27,509 bases of DNA from NCBI GenBank assembly GCA_964344035.1, contig CAYFLK010000056.1, positions 1 to 27,509 on the forward strand, given 5' to 3'. Below, piece by piece: positions 7,129 through 16,022 of this stretch; the stretch's first letter is position 1, and each line of letters opens with the position of its first letter. The DNA is from UBA1014 sp964344035 (GTDB taxonomy: Bacteria > SAR324 > NAC60-12). The position numbers and the translations under genes are program-made. The notes below the pieces were generated by a model that saw only the letters and a list, made by a program, of their open reading frames with translations, was not told where the DNA came from and made no database searches.

Positions 7129-8153
7129 TCCGCACCGGCATTATCGGCGCCGCAGGACTTTCCGGTCTTGAACTGCTGCATTGGCTTGAGCGCCATCCCC
7201 ATGTGGAAGTGGCCCTTGTAACTTCCGGAAAACATGAAGGTATGAGGGTTGAAGAGGCATTCCCACACCTTTCCGGGCATTCCCTTGTTTTCCAGCCTCA
7301 TCAGGCTGATGCTTCAGAGTGTGACGTCGTCTTCCTGGCAATTCCCAACCGTGCGAGTCTGGAACATGTTCCTCGCCTCCTCAAACAGGGGGTGCGGGTA
7401 ATAGACCTCTCCGGGGTCTACCGCCTGAGAGACGCCGATTCATTCGAAAAGCATTACCGGCTCAAGCACACTTCTCCGGAACTGCTGGAGGAGGTGGTGT
7501 TCGGGCTTCCTGAATTTTTCCGCGAATCCCTGCCGGAAGCCCGATTGGTTGCAAATCCCGGCTGTTATCCCACCGGTGCCTTGCTTGGCATGCTTCCCTT
7601 CGGCGAGCTGCTCAGTGATTTGCGGCATGCGCCGGTTATTGACGCAAAATCCGGGGTGAGCGGTGCGGGTGGGAGAGTGGAGGATGATGCCACCAATTAC
7701 GTGGAGGTTAACGAAAACTTCAAGGCTTACAAGGCTTTTTCCCACCAGCACCAACCAGAAATTCAGCAGTTGATGGAAGACCTCAGCCCTTTTCGTTCAA
7801 CCCTATTGGGAGACATTGTATTCACACCGTATCTGCTTCCGTTGAGCAGGGGCATCCTTGCAGGAATATACCTGCGTTTCCGCGTCCCGCCAGCCGAACA
7901 AGAGGTGCGGACACGCTTCGAGGCATTTGCGTCTGAAAACCCCTTTGTTCAAATCCTGCCCCAAGGAAAACTGCCCGACCTGCACATGAGCGTTCATACC
8001 AACCGCTGTTGCATCGGGTGGGCAAACGATGAAAGCGGGTGCGACTGGCTGGTGCAGACAAGCATCGACAATTTGGTCAAGGGCGCTTCCGGCCAGGCGA
8101 TCCAGAATATGAACCTCATGTTCGGTTTGCCGGAGACGACCGGGTTACTCTGA
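7125..8153 (+). CDS. argC: N-acetyl-gamma-glutamyl-phosphate reductase
   Basis: Cytosolic NADPH-dependent reductase of arginine biosynthesis, converting N-acetylglutamyl phosphate to the semialdehyde. It has 342 residues, the normal length of the ASADH-like class. The N-terminal dinucleotide-binding loop GIIGAAGLSG is at 5-14. The catalytic cysteine is C147 in NPGCYPTG, with the active-site histidine region FSHQHQPEI near 206-213. Also present are DLSGVYRLRD, DAKSGVSGAGG and the C-terminal NLVKGASGQAIQNMN. The ATG overlaps the stop of the upstream selenoprotein gene (ATGA at 7125-7128), so translation is probably coupled. No other arg gene is in the window. Confidence 0.97.
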   Translation: MIRTGIIGAAGLSGLELLHWLERHPHVEVALVTSGKHEGMRVEEAFPHLSGHSLVFQPHQADASECDVVFLAIPNRASLEHVPRLLKQGVRVIDLSGVYRLRDADSFEKHYRLKHTSPELLEEVVFGLPEFFRESLPEARLVANPGCYPTGALLGMLPFGELLSDLRHAPVIDAKSGVSGAGGRVEDDATNYVEVNENFKAYKAFSHQHQPEIQQLMEDLSPFRSTLLGDIVFTPYLLPLSRGILAGIYLRFRVPPAEQEVRTRFEAFASENPFVQILPQGKLPDLHMSVHTNRCCIGWANDESGCDWLVQTSIDNLVKGASGQAIQNMNLMFGLPETTGLL

Positions 8154-8222
8154 AATCGTAAAGTTTCAGTGGTTATTCGTATCCCTTGTTTCAAGTATCA
8201 GGATTGAGCTGTTTGGAACTTG

Positions 8223-9110
8223 TTACTCGTTACTTGAATCAAAGCGGCGGTCTGGTCCAGACAGGTGCTCAAAATAGCACATTTCTCTCAAGCGCGAGTA
8301 TATGCGCTGGCCGACCCGTTTGCGGAGAGTATCCTGCACATATTGATCCGGATCCCCCTTGTCACGATTAAGCACCCTTTCCGGCAGGGTGTCCTCCACA
8401 TTTTCAGAATAATTAGTGGTCGCCATGATCAACTGGTTGCGGTTATAACGTTCTGAAATCAGGGTGTCGAGGATGCTCAGTTCCCACTCGGTGTTGCGTC
8501 CTTTCCCCAAATCATCGATAATCAGCACTTCGGTACGAAGGTGTGGTTCGATGATTTCCACATCGGATTTGCCGTCTGAATAGCCCTGCCGTAATTCAGA
8601 GAGCAGAGCGGAAAAACCCTGGAACACGCAGGAAATTCCGTAACGCACGGTGCATTGGTATGCAAACCCGGTCATCAGGTGGGTTTTTCCCGTCCCGGGA
8701 AGACCCATCAGCACCATCCCTTTCAGTTCATCTTCTTGTGTTCCAAGCTGGGTTTGTTCGTGGAGGAATCCGGGCAGGTTTTGCAGGATGACAGTCAGCA
8801 AGTCGAAGACCATGCTGTTTTCGTCGTCCCGATGCTGCTGTTGCAGGCGACTGTTGACAAAGCGTTTGGGAATGCGCGTGGAATTGTAAAGCTTGATTCG
8901 CAGTTCACGTTCCTCGCAATCCGGGCAGGGTATGGCAACTTCACGCTGGTGCGGGTGCCCGTCAAGCAGAAATCCCGTCCCCCTGCATGTGGGGCAGGGG
9001 AGGTGCACGCAATCGCACACTCCGGCTTGTACTTCACGCCGGCGCGCCATTATACTGAGCGCGACTCCAGTGTCTTCACACTTCAGGCAGCTTGGATTTT
9101 CAGGGGGCAT
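8223..9110 (-). CDS. DnaC/IstB-like AAA+ ATPase with N-terminal zinc-binding cysteines
   Basis: A 295-residue protein of the DnaC helicase-loader/IstB ATPase group. The first 65 residues carry cysteine pairs: C8/C11, C32/C34, C39/C42 (the latter in CPTCRGTG, DnaJ-like) and C62/C65, suggesting one or two zinc ribbons. Walker A is GLPGTGKT at 136-143 and Walker B is VLIIDDLG at 195-202. The sensor-1 region is IMATTNYS and the arginine-finger/sensor-2 area is RVGQRIYSRLREM, all as in DnaC-type ATPases. It probably loads the replicative helicase DnaB or acts in a related DNA step; no transposase is adjacent, so an IS-borne IstB is unlikely. The ATG at 9110 lacks a clear ribosome site. It converges with argC and diverges from hemE across 196 nt. 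Confidence 0.85.
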   Translation of the reverse strand: MPPENPSCLKCEDTGVALSIMARRREVQAGVCDCVHLPCPTCRGTGFLLDGHPHQREVAIPCPDCEERELRIKLYNSTRIPKRFVNSRLQQQHRDDENSMVFDLLTVILQNLPGFLHEQTQLGTQEDELKGMVLMGLPGTGKTHLMTGFAYQCTVRYGISCVFQGFSALLSELRQGYSDGKSDVEIIEPHLRTEVLIIDDLGKGRNTEWELSILDTLISERYNRNQLIMATTNYSENVEDTLPERVLNRDKGDPDQYVQDTLRKRVGQRIYSRLREMCYFEHLSGPDRRFDSSNE

Positions 9111-9306
9111 GACAATCGATCAAAGGGGGAGTTTTATTCGAGCTTGTTCTTGATTACTATCGTCGGGTATGCCTCGGGAAGAGTCAACTTCAGTGATGCA
9201 GTTAAACAAAACCGTCTCAAGCAAAACCATTGAGAAACGATTATTGAAATGCAGGGATTCCGGCCGATGTGTATGACAATGCATATGCTTCCATGAAGTT
9301 GCCGGC

Positions 9307-10374
9307 ATGACTCTCAGTAATATTTATGATATGACAGGATTAAAAAACGACTTGCTGCTCAAGGTGTTCAACCGGGTGCCTGTCCCGCGGGTCCCGGTAT
9401 GGATGATGCGGCAGGCGGGACGTTCCGACCCGGAATACCGCAAACTACGTCAATCGGACGGAAGACCTCTGGAGGAACTGTTCCTTGACGTGGAAATGTC
9501 TTTGCGGATTTCCTTGCTCCCCGAGCGCTTCGGCGTTGATGCGATCATCATGTTCCAGGACATTCTCACCCCGCTGGCGCCGATGGGAGCGGGTTTCAGA
9601 TTCATACCCTCCCCAGTGTTGGATGAACCGATCAGAACCGCGGAACAGGTGCGCGGCCTGCATCGTCCTGATCCTGAATCCGAATTGAGCCATGTTGGTG
9701 AACTGCTGCGTGGTTTACAGAATGCCCTACAAGGAAGTCTTCCGGTGTTGGGTTTTGCAGGAGCGCCGATGACGCTGGCTTTTTTTTTGATCGCAGGCAA
9801 AAGCCCAAACCTCCAAGTACCGGAAATACTGAGCTTTATTGAAGAAAACCCGGTTCTTGCGGATAATTTGCTCAACCTGCTGACAGACCTCACCATCGAT
9901 TACCTGAACTACCAAATATCTTCCGGTGTTCATGCTGTGCAGTTGTTTGAATCATTTGCGGACGTGTTTCCGCGCCCGTTTTACGAAAGGTATGTCCAGC
10001 AGACACACGAACGCATTTTTGCTTCGCTCGACACGAAAACACCCGCCATCCTGTTTGCGCGGGAATGTACTCACCTGGATTTGATGGCAAAAAGCGGGGC
10101 GACGGCGCTGAGCCTGGGGAACTGCATCGACCTTGGTGAAGCACGGCAACAGTTTCCGGAATTGGTGCTGCAGGGAAACGTCGATAACCGCGTTCTCAGG
10201 GACGGGAACCCGGAAGAGATCACTGAATCTACCAGGAAGTGTCTCAAGCAAACCGGCGGGGTCCGTCACATCCTCAACCTCAATCACGGGTTGCTGGCGG
10301 AAACCCCATTTGAAAACGTGCTGCATTTTGTCGAATGTGCGAAAACCCATGGACAAGTATCAAATATCAAGTAG
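9307..10374 (+). CDS. hemE: Uroporphyrinogen decarboxylase (divergent)
   Basis: Cytosolic haem-pathway enzyme that decarboxylates uroporphyrinogen III to coproporphyrinogen III. Length is 355 residues, as in the family. Key residues compared with human UROD: R35 and R39 in MMRQAGR and D85 in FQDILT are kept, as are S216 in LFESFAD and H327 in NLNHGL. The position of human Tyr164 is phenylalanine here (F160 in TLAFFLIAG), and the usual bacterial FDSW is FESF. LQGNVDNRVL matches the family's QGNLDP. The enzyme is therefore recognisable but unusual in the substrate pocket. The ATG at 9307 is used; ATG 9331 is a possible alternative, but neither has a strong ribosome site. It is alone, with no other hem gene nearby. 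Confidence 0.88.
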   Translation: MTLSNIYDMTGLKNDLLLKVFNRVPVPRVPVWMMRQAGRSDPEYRKLRQSDGRPLEELFLDVEMSLRISLLPERFGVDAIIMFQDILTPLAPMGAGFRFIPSPVLDEPIRTAEQVRGLHRPDPESELSHVGELLRGLQNALQGSLPVLGFAGAPMTLAFFLIAGKSPNLQVPEILSFIEENPVLADNLLNLLTDLTIDYLNYQISSGVHAVQLFESFADVFPRPFYERYVQQTHERIFASLDTKTPAILFARECTHLDLMAKSGATALSLGNCIDLGEARQQFPELVLQGNVDNRVLRDGNPEEITESTRKCLKQTGGVRHILNLNHGLLAETPFENVLHFVECAKTHGQVSNIK

Positions 10375-10376
10375 GA

Positions 10377-10391
10377 GGGGCATGTGTCCCC
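10377..10391 (+). terminator. Possible weak terminator after hemE
   Basis: GGGG (10377-10380) can pair with CCCC (10388-10391) around CATGTGT, followed a few bases later by a short T-run (ATTTTTGTTT). The stem is only 4 bp, so this is tentative. It lies between the converging hemE and DUF2079 genes. Confidence 0.3.
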
Positions 10392-10479
10392 CGAACATTT
10401 TTGTTTGTTCAGTAGGTCTTGGTTATTAAACGCGCACAAGTCTGCGATCCAAACCGTTCGAAACAACATAGTCTACAAG

Positions 10480-12078
10480 TTATTCGACTCCTTCAGGAGT
10501 CAGGACCATGAAAACTTCAAGTGATTCATATTCCTTCAGTTTTAAGAGTCCCGGATCGGAGTTGAATTGTCTCAGGCAATCATCCAGGTTTTCGATTAAA
10601 TAGTGATTCAAGTCCGGACTGAGCACCAGAAATTGGGGTTTATGGGCGACAGGATTTCTTGTTTTTGAGATGCAGTTTCCATCCTGACCTTGAGTGATTG
10701 CTGTAAGTTCTCTTCGGTTTAGCTGCGGTACCAGTGAAGTTTGCACCGCAATTGCTTTTCCCTGGGTTTGCCTGTCCAACCGCACAAGTTCCCCACGTAT
10801 TGCAGAGTGTTCCCGGGTCGGTAGGTTTTCCCACATCACACGCAACGGACTTTTCGGCAGCAGCAAAAGTGTAGCGGAAGCCCACCCGGTCAAAACCCAG
10901 CGTTTCATTCTCAAACCACCGAGCCATTCAGGAATTATTTTTTTGACCTGTGTAAGTATAAGGACCATCGTCAGCATCAGCAGCGTAGAAGGAACATCAT
11001 CATAATGAAACGAGGTGGAGTACATGTTTCGTTCCGGCCCTGAAAGCAGGTTTACTCCAACAGCCGGTGCGGCCAGTATGCCCAAACGCCAGTGAATCAA
11101 GGGCAGAAAGCCCAAAGGCGCCAACAGTTTGAACAGGTATACTAGTTTTTTGGGAATGTCCTCGAATGGAGCAACACCCATGCTCCAGCTTGCTTCATAA
11201 TTTCTGAAATACTGCATTACCTGAAACATGACCAGGTAGACTACCAGCGCACCAGCCGCAACAAGAAACAACCCCAGTTTCTTCCGGGGGGTTGAGAGCA
11301 TCAGGTAAATCCCCAACCCTATCCATACTGAACCAAGGTGTTCCTTGAACCCAAGTAGAAACACCATGGTCAATCCGAAGCGAATCCAATGTTCGCGTTG
11401 CAGGCACAGGAATGCGTAAAGCACAAAGGGCAGGGCCAGGGAGGAGGGCTGAAACTCGTAATACAAGCTGTTCAACGCGGGGGCATAAAACAGCAACCAG
11501 GCGCACGAAATCAGGGCAGTGTCCCGGATGGCCGTGCCAGGCTTTATGCCGGTTTGCATCCGAATCCGGTAGAGAAATATTGGAACAGAGATATAGGCCG
11601 TAGTTTTTGCCAATGTCATCCAGTGCGTGCTTGGTTCCAGCATGTAAAGCAGGGCCAGCGGTGACATTGAAACAGAGAAGTGATCTGCAAGGTTGTGAAC
11701 CCCGAGGATCGAGGAATAAAACTCGCCTTGGGAAATGTTGTAGAGCATGTTGCTGTGATTTCCCACGTCCCATGCGTTCCAGCTAAAGGAATAATATTTC
11801 AGGATGGTGAAAATAAAGAAAATAAAGCCCTGGAACACAAGAAACCCCAAAACAAAACGGTGGGAGAAAAACCTTGTGCTAAGATCATCGAACTGGCCAT
11901 GGACTGGTTCGTTCCTATAGGCATTAATGCCAAGCAGAGTTATAAACGCCAGTCCTGGCAATAGATACAGATCACGTCCAGCAATACCGGACCACCATAC
12001 AGCCAGCGTCAACAAAAGGAACGAGAGGTTGTGATCATTCCGGAAGAAAAAATATGACCGCGGGAGGAGTTTACCCAT
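10480..12078 (-). CDS. DUF2079-like polytopic membrane protein (first paralogue, GC-rich)
   Basis: Predicted inner-membrane protein of 532 residues with about ten hydrophobic segments and a soluble C-terminal tail. Family-like blocks are WDVGNHSNMLYNISQGEF, HNLADHFSVSMSPLALLYML, CAWLLFYAPALNSLYYEF, FKEHLGSVWIGLGIYL and GVNLLSGPERNMYS; the same blocks occur in the AT-rich protein at 17371-18936. DUF2079 proteins are poorly characterised and resemble GT-C type membrane glycosyltransferases in layout, so a role in transferring lipid-linked sugar is an inference. The ATG at 12078 is chosen because it leaves 19 nt after the GT9 stop; an in-frame start at 12147 would overlap that gene by about 50 nt. 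It is the last gene of the tight recX-recJ-cutA-GT9 run. Confidence 0.82.
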   Translation of the reverse strand: MGKLLPRSYFFFRNDHNLSFLLLTLAVWWSGIAGRDLYLLPGLAFITLLGINAYRNEPVHGQFDDLSTRFFSHRFVLGFLVFQGFIFFIFTILKYYSFSWNAWDVGNHSNMLYNISQGEFYSSILGVHNLADHFSVSMSPLALLYMLEPSTHWMTLAKTTAYISVPIFLYRIRMQTGIKPGTAIRDTALISCAWLLFYAPALNSLYYEFQPSSLALPFVLYAFLCLQREHWIRFGLTMVFLLGFKEHLGSVWIGLGIYLMLSTPRKKLGLFLVAAGALVVYLVMFQVMQYFRNYEASWSMGVAPFEDIPKKLVYLFKLLAPLGFLPLIHWRLGILAAPAVGVNLLSGPERNMYSTSFHYDDVPSTLLMLTMVLILTQVKKIIPEWLGGLRMKRWVLTGWASATLLLLPKSPLRVMWENLPTREHSAIRGELVRLDRQTQGKAIAVQTSLVPQLNRRELTAITQGQDGNCISKTRNPVAHKPQFLVLSPDLNHYLIENLDDCLRQFNSDPGLLKLKEYESLEVFMVLTPEGVE

Positions 12079-12097
12079 GCTGAAATTTAGGGGGGTA

Positions 12098-13294
12098 TCA
12101 ACCCCGTGAAAGAATCGACATGACCCGCTCGTGTACCATGGAAACACTGATGTCTTTCAGGCAACGGTTATCAGAGCAGGCAGATTTTTTCTGGTTGAAG
12201 ACCGAGATGCACGGGCTGCATGCCAACCCTAGCCATAGCGGTTTTGCATGGGTACTGAGAGGTCCGAAAATATTTGGAGTTTCCGGACCAAAGAGCGCGA
12301 TCTGAGGCAGGTTGGTGGTAGAGGCAAAATGGACTGGTCCGGAATCATTGGTGATCAGCAGTGAACTGATGGTGTAAAGGGCAATCAGTTCCCGGAAGCT
12401 GGTTTCACCGGCAAAGTTCACCACGTTCTCACTGGAAATGCTGGTTTTCAGTGTTTCACAAGCCTGACGTTCTTCAGCACTTCCGGTCAAAACCAGGGTA
12501 AGTGATTTATCAGCAAGAAGGACCCTGCCCAACTCCACAAAGCGCTCCATCGGCCACTTGCGCAGGGGTACGATGTCACTCGCATTTGCGTTAAGGAGGA
12601 CAATCCGTTGCAAAAGGGCATGGGAAAGCTGTTGAAGACGGTCACGGATCGATTTCTGTTCCGCTTCGGAGATATCTACACGCAGACGATTACAAACTTG
12701 TGAAGGCACAGGTTTTTTCAGCATCGGTTCTTTGGAAGGTGGCTCTCCAACTGCATTGACCATGGCAACGTATAATTGAGAAGCATGAAGGTGGGGATTG
12801 TATACTATGCGGTGAGTGAACATACCACCAAGGTAACCTCCTTCATTCAGGAATCTGTGACAACCCACACGGACATCAGCACCTATCCACCTAGAAAGCA
12901 GCGCGCTGATTCGGGTGAAAGGTTCCAGTACAAGCGCGGCGGAACCACGTGCGCACCCGCGGATTTTCAACAGGTCCCTGAAGATGTCCAAAAGCGAGGA
13001 AGTCCGCAGCAGCTGGATGTCATGAGACGAAAAACCCATCAGCTCAAGTGCACCCATGCCGGCGGGAGCGGTCAGGAAACAGATCCGTGAGTCAGGAAAC
13101 AGCTTGCGGGCGTGTGTGACCGCCGGGTAGGAGACAATCAGCGCACCAATTTCCGCGATGCCGATGAAGTAAATGGTGTTTGGCTTTCCGGAAGAAAAGG
13201 TCCGCCGCTTCTTCAATACGGTTACAAAAGAAGCAACAAAGCAAAGTGGGATGCCCACCCAGCGGTCGATGAGGCGCATCCGGTCGGGGTGCAT
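12098..13294 (-). CDS. Glycosyltransferase family 9 (heptosyltransferase-like)
   Basis: 398-residue GT-B glycosyltransferase of the ADP-heptose:LPS heptosyltransferase family. It normally adds heptose or related sugars to lipid-A core on the cytoplasmic face of the inner membrane. The N-terminal domain begins after a hydrophobic stretch (IPLCFVASFVTVL) with NTIYFIGIAEIGALIVSYP, corresponding to the usual LxxIGDxxxxxP segment but with I-G-A in place of G-D. The C-terminal donor domain has NANASDIVPLRKWP, ITNDSGPVHFASTTNLPQIA, LFGPETPNIFGPL and a cysteine cluster CSPCISVFNQKKSACSDNRC, typical of one GT9 subgroup. A GGA lies 6 nt before the ATG at 13294. It is 14 nt downstream of cutA. The exact sugar cannot be named. 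Confidence 0.87.
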   Translation of the reverse strand: MHPDRMRLIDRWVGIPLCFVASFVTVLKKRRTFSSGKPNTIYFIGIAEIGALIVSYPAVTHARKLFPDSRICFLTAPAGMGALELMGFSSHDIQLLRTSSLLDIFRDLLKIRGCARGSAALVLEPFTRISALLSRWIGADVRVGCHRFLNEGGYLGGMFTHRIVYNPHLHASQLYVAMVNAVGEPPSKEPMLKKPVPSQVCNRLRVDISEAEQKSIRDRLQQLSHALLQRIVLLNANASDIVPLRKWPMERFVELGRVLLADKSLTLVLTGSAEERQACETLKTSISSENVVNFAGETSFRELIALYTISSLLITNDSGPVHFASTTNLPQIALFGPETPNIFGPLSTHAKPLWLGLACSPCISVFNQKKSACSDNRCLKDISVSMVHERVMSILSRG

Positions 13295-13308
13295 GAAATC
13301 CGAATAGC

Positions 13309-13641
13309 TCAGGTATTGGTTTCTGACCGGATCCAGTCCAGGAAATCAGGGTTGCCTCCCTGCACTGGAAGTTCGAGGATGCAAGGGCAATCGTAACTGT
13401 GTTCAGATTGAACGGTTTTCACCAGTTCCGGGACCAGTTCTTTTCGGGTTTTGGCGATAACCACTGTTTCTTTGTCTTCCTGAAGTTCGTTGTTCCAGTG
13501 GTAGATAGAGGTCATTCCGTCGAGCAGGTTCACGCACGCAGCCAGTTTTTGCTGAACCAGCATCCTGCCGATGTTTTTGGCTTCGTCGAAAGAACCGGCG
13601 GTGATATAGAGCCAGCTCAAGAGTTGATGGTCCGGATTCAT
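13309..13641 (-). CDS. cutA: CutA1-like divalent-ion tolerance protein
   Basis: Small cytosolic trimeric protein of 110 residues, the normal CutA1 length. Family marks are ITAGSFDEAKNIGRMLVQQK, LAACVNLLDGMTSIYHWNNE, KETVVIAKTR and the C-terminal SYDCPCILELPVQGGNPDFL followed by W. The biochemical role of CutA1 is unsettled; it was named for copper tolerance. The ATG overlaps the recJ stop by four bases (ATGA at 13638-13641), which implies translational coupling. Confidence 0.96.
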   Translation of the reverse strand: MNPDHQLLSWLYITAGSFDEAKNIGRMLVQQKLAACVNLLDGMTSIYHWNNELQEDKETVVIAKTRKELVPELVKTVQSEHSYDCPCILELPVQGGNPDFLDWIRSETNT

Positions 13642-15323
13642 AGCTGGATCTCCTTTACATTCAGTTGTATTTTGCGCTTCCCACGGAATTCGTTGAATCC
13701 CAGTGTAACCGCCATTCTGCTTGGTTTCCGGTTTTGGATTTTTTCGGCGAGGTTCCAGCCAATCATCTCAACCCCTCCGTTTATTTCCCACTTTACGTGT
13801 TTTTCCTGGATCAGGCTATGTGGATTTGCAGGAGGAGTGATGGAAAAAAGCGGTTCCGGGTTTGCCTCTCCGAAGGGCTGGAGCCGTTCCAGATGGTTGA
13901 CCAGCGTCCCTGTCAGCTGTTCGTAGCCGAGGGCGCCGTCAAGCTTCACTTCCGGTTTTAAAGGAGACGGGACATGCTGGCGGCACAGGGTTTCAAACCG
14001 CAAACTGAAGGCTTCCAGGTTGTCCTGTGTCAGCGTGCAGCCTGCCGCGGCGGCGTGACCACCGAAGCGTTCGAGCAGGTCTTCGCACTGCGATAGTATT
14101 TCTTTCAGGTGGAATTCGGGGATGGAGCGTCCTGAACCCTTGAGCTTTTTGTCCCGGATACTGAAAACAAACACCGGTTTGTGAAAGCGTTCAACCATGC
14201 GGCTGGCGACAATTCCGTTTATTCCTTCATGATAGTCAGGTGAGGTCAGGACCAGTGTCCTGCGTTCGTTTTGCCTTCCGGCCTCATCAAGCGCATGGGC
14301 CAACATTTCCGCTTCCTTGTTTCGGCGGTCCTGGTTTTGTCTTTCCAAAATCTTAGCCAAGTGGAGAATTGAATCCCGCTCTCGTCCGAGAAGCAGTTTT
14401 ACCCCGGTAGAGGCCTCACTCATTCTTCCGGCGGCATTGAGAAGCGGACCGAACTGGAACCCCAGTGTGCGCGAATTGATCCTTCCGACCCGCTTAAGTT
14501 GTTTCAGCACTGCGATTGCAGGTCGTGGGGATTGGTTCATTACCTCTAAACCATGGTGGACGATCAGGCGGTTTTCATCGATCAGCGGCACCACATCCGC
14601 TACAGTGCCCAGCGCCGCCAGGTCCATCAACGCCAGCAGGTTCGGTTCCGAACGCTCCGCGTTCCACCACCCATCTTCCCTGAGGACCTTGCGGAATGCC
14701 ATTGCCAGCTTGAATGCAACCCCGCACCCGGAAATACCCTTGAAAGGATAGGAGCATTTTGGTTGGTTCGGGTTCACCACAACACCGTCCGGGACCATTC
14801 CTGTTTCAGGAAGGTGGTGATCCGTGATCAAGGTGTCAATCCCTTTTGATTTCAGCCTGGCAACTTCATGAGAGGCAGTAATTCCGTTGTCTACTGTCAC
14901 CACCACTTCGGGGGACATTCCCAGCAAAACCTCCGCACTTGCAGAAGTAAGTCCATACCCGTGTTCCAAGCGGTTGGGAATGAAGTAATCAAGGTGCCGG
15001 AACCCGCATCCCTGAAAGAACTCGAGTAGCAGGGAAGTCCCGGTAATTCCGTCAACGTCATAGTCTCCAAGTATGACCAGACGTCGCTGCTCCATCAATG
15101 CATCCCGCAGCAAACCGACTGCTTCATTCATCCCCCGCAGTTGAAAAGGATCTCTCAGGTCCTGAAGGCGCGGTTGAAGGAAGGACTCAATGTATTCCGG
15201 AGAACGGTATCCCCTGCGCAACAGGATACCGGCCACCAAAGGGTCAAGGTCCCAATTGGAACTGACTACGCGTAAATGTTCTCTCTCCAGTGGTTCAGGC
15301 AGTATCCATTCTTTTTCGAGCAT
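13638..15323 (-). CDS. recJ: Single-strand-specific 5'-3' exonuclease RecJ
   Basis: DHH-family exonuclease degrading single-stranded DNA in recombinational and mismatch repair. The product is 561 residues from ATG 15323. The DHH domain shows DYDVDG at 87-92, VVTVDNG at 141-147 and the DHH triplet in LITDHHLPE at 168-170, all metal-binding. GGHAAAAG of the DHHA1 domain is at 421-428, and a C-terminal OB-fold region follows with EGINGIVASRMVERF before it. The start at 15323 (preceded by GAAGAA) is preferred to a longer frame from 15440, which would lie deep inside the upstream exonuclease gene; even so, the two genes overlap by 29 nt. Confidence 0.96.
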   Translation of the reverse strand: MLEKEWILPEPLEREHLRVVSSNWDLDPLVAGILLRRGYRSPEYIESFLQPRLQDLRDPFQLRGMNEAVGLLRDALMEQRRLVILGDYDVDGITGTSLLLEFFQGCGFRHLDYFIPNRLEHGYGLTSASAEVLLGMSPEVVVTVDNGITASHEVARLKSKGIDTLITDHHLPETGMVPDGVVVNPNQPKCSYPFKGISGCGVAFKLAMAFRKVLREDGWWNAERSEPNLLALMDLAALGTVADVVPLIDENRLIVHHGLEVMNQSPRPAIAVLKQLKRVGRINSRTLGFQFGPLLNAAGRMSEASTGVKLLLGRERDSILHLAKILERQNQDRRNKEAEMLAHALDEAGRQNERRTLVLTSPDYHEGINGIVASRMVERFHKPVFVFSIRDKKLKGSGRSIPEFHLKEILSQCEDLLERFGGHAAAAGCTLTQDNLEAFSLRFETLCRQHVPSPLKPEVKLDGALGYEQLTGTLVNHLERLQPFGEANPEPLFSITPPANPHSLIQEKHVKWEINGGVEMIGWNLAEKIQNRKPSRMAVTLGFNEFRGKRKIQLNVKEIQL

Positions 15324-15939
15324 GTTCTTCAGGTTCTTCCATGGACTGATATTTCTGTTCTTCCGCGGGCGGAGGCCATAATCCACCCCGTTGGAGTTGA
15401 AGGTACATTTCCAGGCAGACCCAGGCATCGGTTGCAGCATATGTCTTCTGATGCTTGTCCAGGGTCGGTCGGTCCCAGTTTGTCAACTGAGCCCGTTTTG
15501 AAATGCGGACGCCGAGGAAAGTAGCGGCTAGGTTTCGCAACCCGCATGTGACAATGCCCAGCTCGCGGGCAACGTCTGAAAGGTCTAAAAATCCGCGCGG
15601 TTCAAAGTGGTTCAACTTCTGCAGCGCCTTGAGGTCGTCATGGATGGCGACACCCACTTTTGTAATCTCTGGATTTTCCAGCCATGAAACGAGCATGCTC
15701 GGTAGACCAATGTGCCTTAAACGGAAAAGGAAGGCTTTATCCCGACCTGCTAACTGCAGCAGTGATACGGGGTGTACAACGCCTTTGCTAAAAGTGGGCC
15801 TGGTTTCCGTGTCAAAACCGATTACCGTCTCCCTGCTCAACTTGGCAAGCGCTTGCGGCACCTGTGGTTCTTCAGTGACCACCTCTATCTTTCCGGAAAA
15901 TGAACTCAGAGGCAGCATCCTCAAGGCTTCTTTCGTCAT
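15295..15939 (-). CDS. RNase D/WRN-like 3'-5' exonuclease domain protein
   Basis: A 214-residue DEDDy-type exonuclease. The metal-binding residues are visible: motif I in VIGFDTETRP, motif II in KVGVAIHDDLKALQKL, and motif III in KTYAATDAWVCLEMY (Y-x3-D). RGFLDLSDVARELG and LTNWDRPTLDKHQ match stand-alone RNase D/Werner-exonuclease-like proteins rather than full RNase D, because no HRDC domains follow. It likely trims RNA or DNA 3' ends. The start is uncertain: ATG 15939 is used, while TTG 15990 and ATG 15918 are alternatives. Its neighbours recX and recJ suggest a DNA-repair context, but the substrate is unknown. Confidence 0.88.
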   Translation of the reverse strand: MTKEALRMLPLSSFSGKIEVVTEEPQVPQALAKLSRETVIGFDTETRPTFSKGVVHPVSLLQLAGRDKAFLFRLRHIGLPSMLVSWLENPEITKVGVAIHDDLKALQKLNHFEPRGFLDLSDVARELGIVTCGLRNLAATFLGVRISKRAQLTNWDRPTLDKHQKTYAATDAWVCLEMYLQLQRGGLWPPPAEEQKYQSMEEPEEHARKRMDTA

Positions 15940-16022
15940 CCTCTCAGGAAACGGCGGGGATGGGTAATATGGCGGGGTTTTGGTTTGCAACTCTCTTTTT
16001 TCAAAAACAAAATAGGGTCCGG

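Noticed and set aside
8223..9110. IstB helper ATPase of an IS21-type element
   Set aside because: No istA transposase or terminal inverted repeats flank it, and the zinc-binding N-terminus is unlike IstB.
9415..9445. RQAGRSDPEYR in HemE as an anomaly against RQAGRYLPEYR
   Set aside because: Bacillus-type HemE proteins also have serine at this position, so the change is within normal family variation.
12082..12096. TTTAGGGGGG recurring upstream of the first DUF2079 gene
   Set aside because: Only about 10 bases are shared with the 29-bp tandem repeat, so chance is sufficient.
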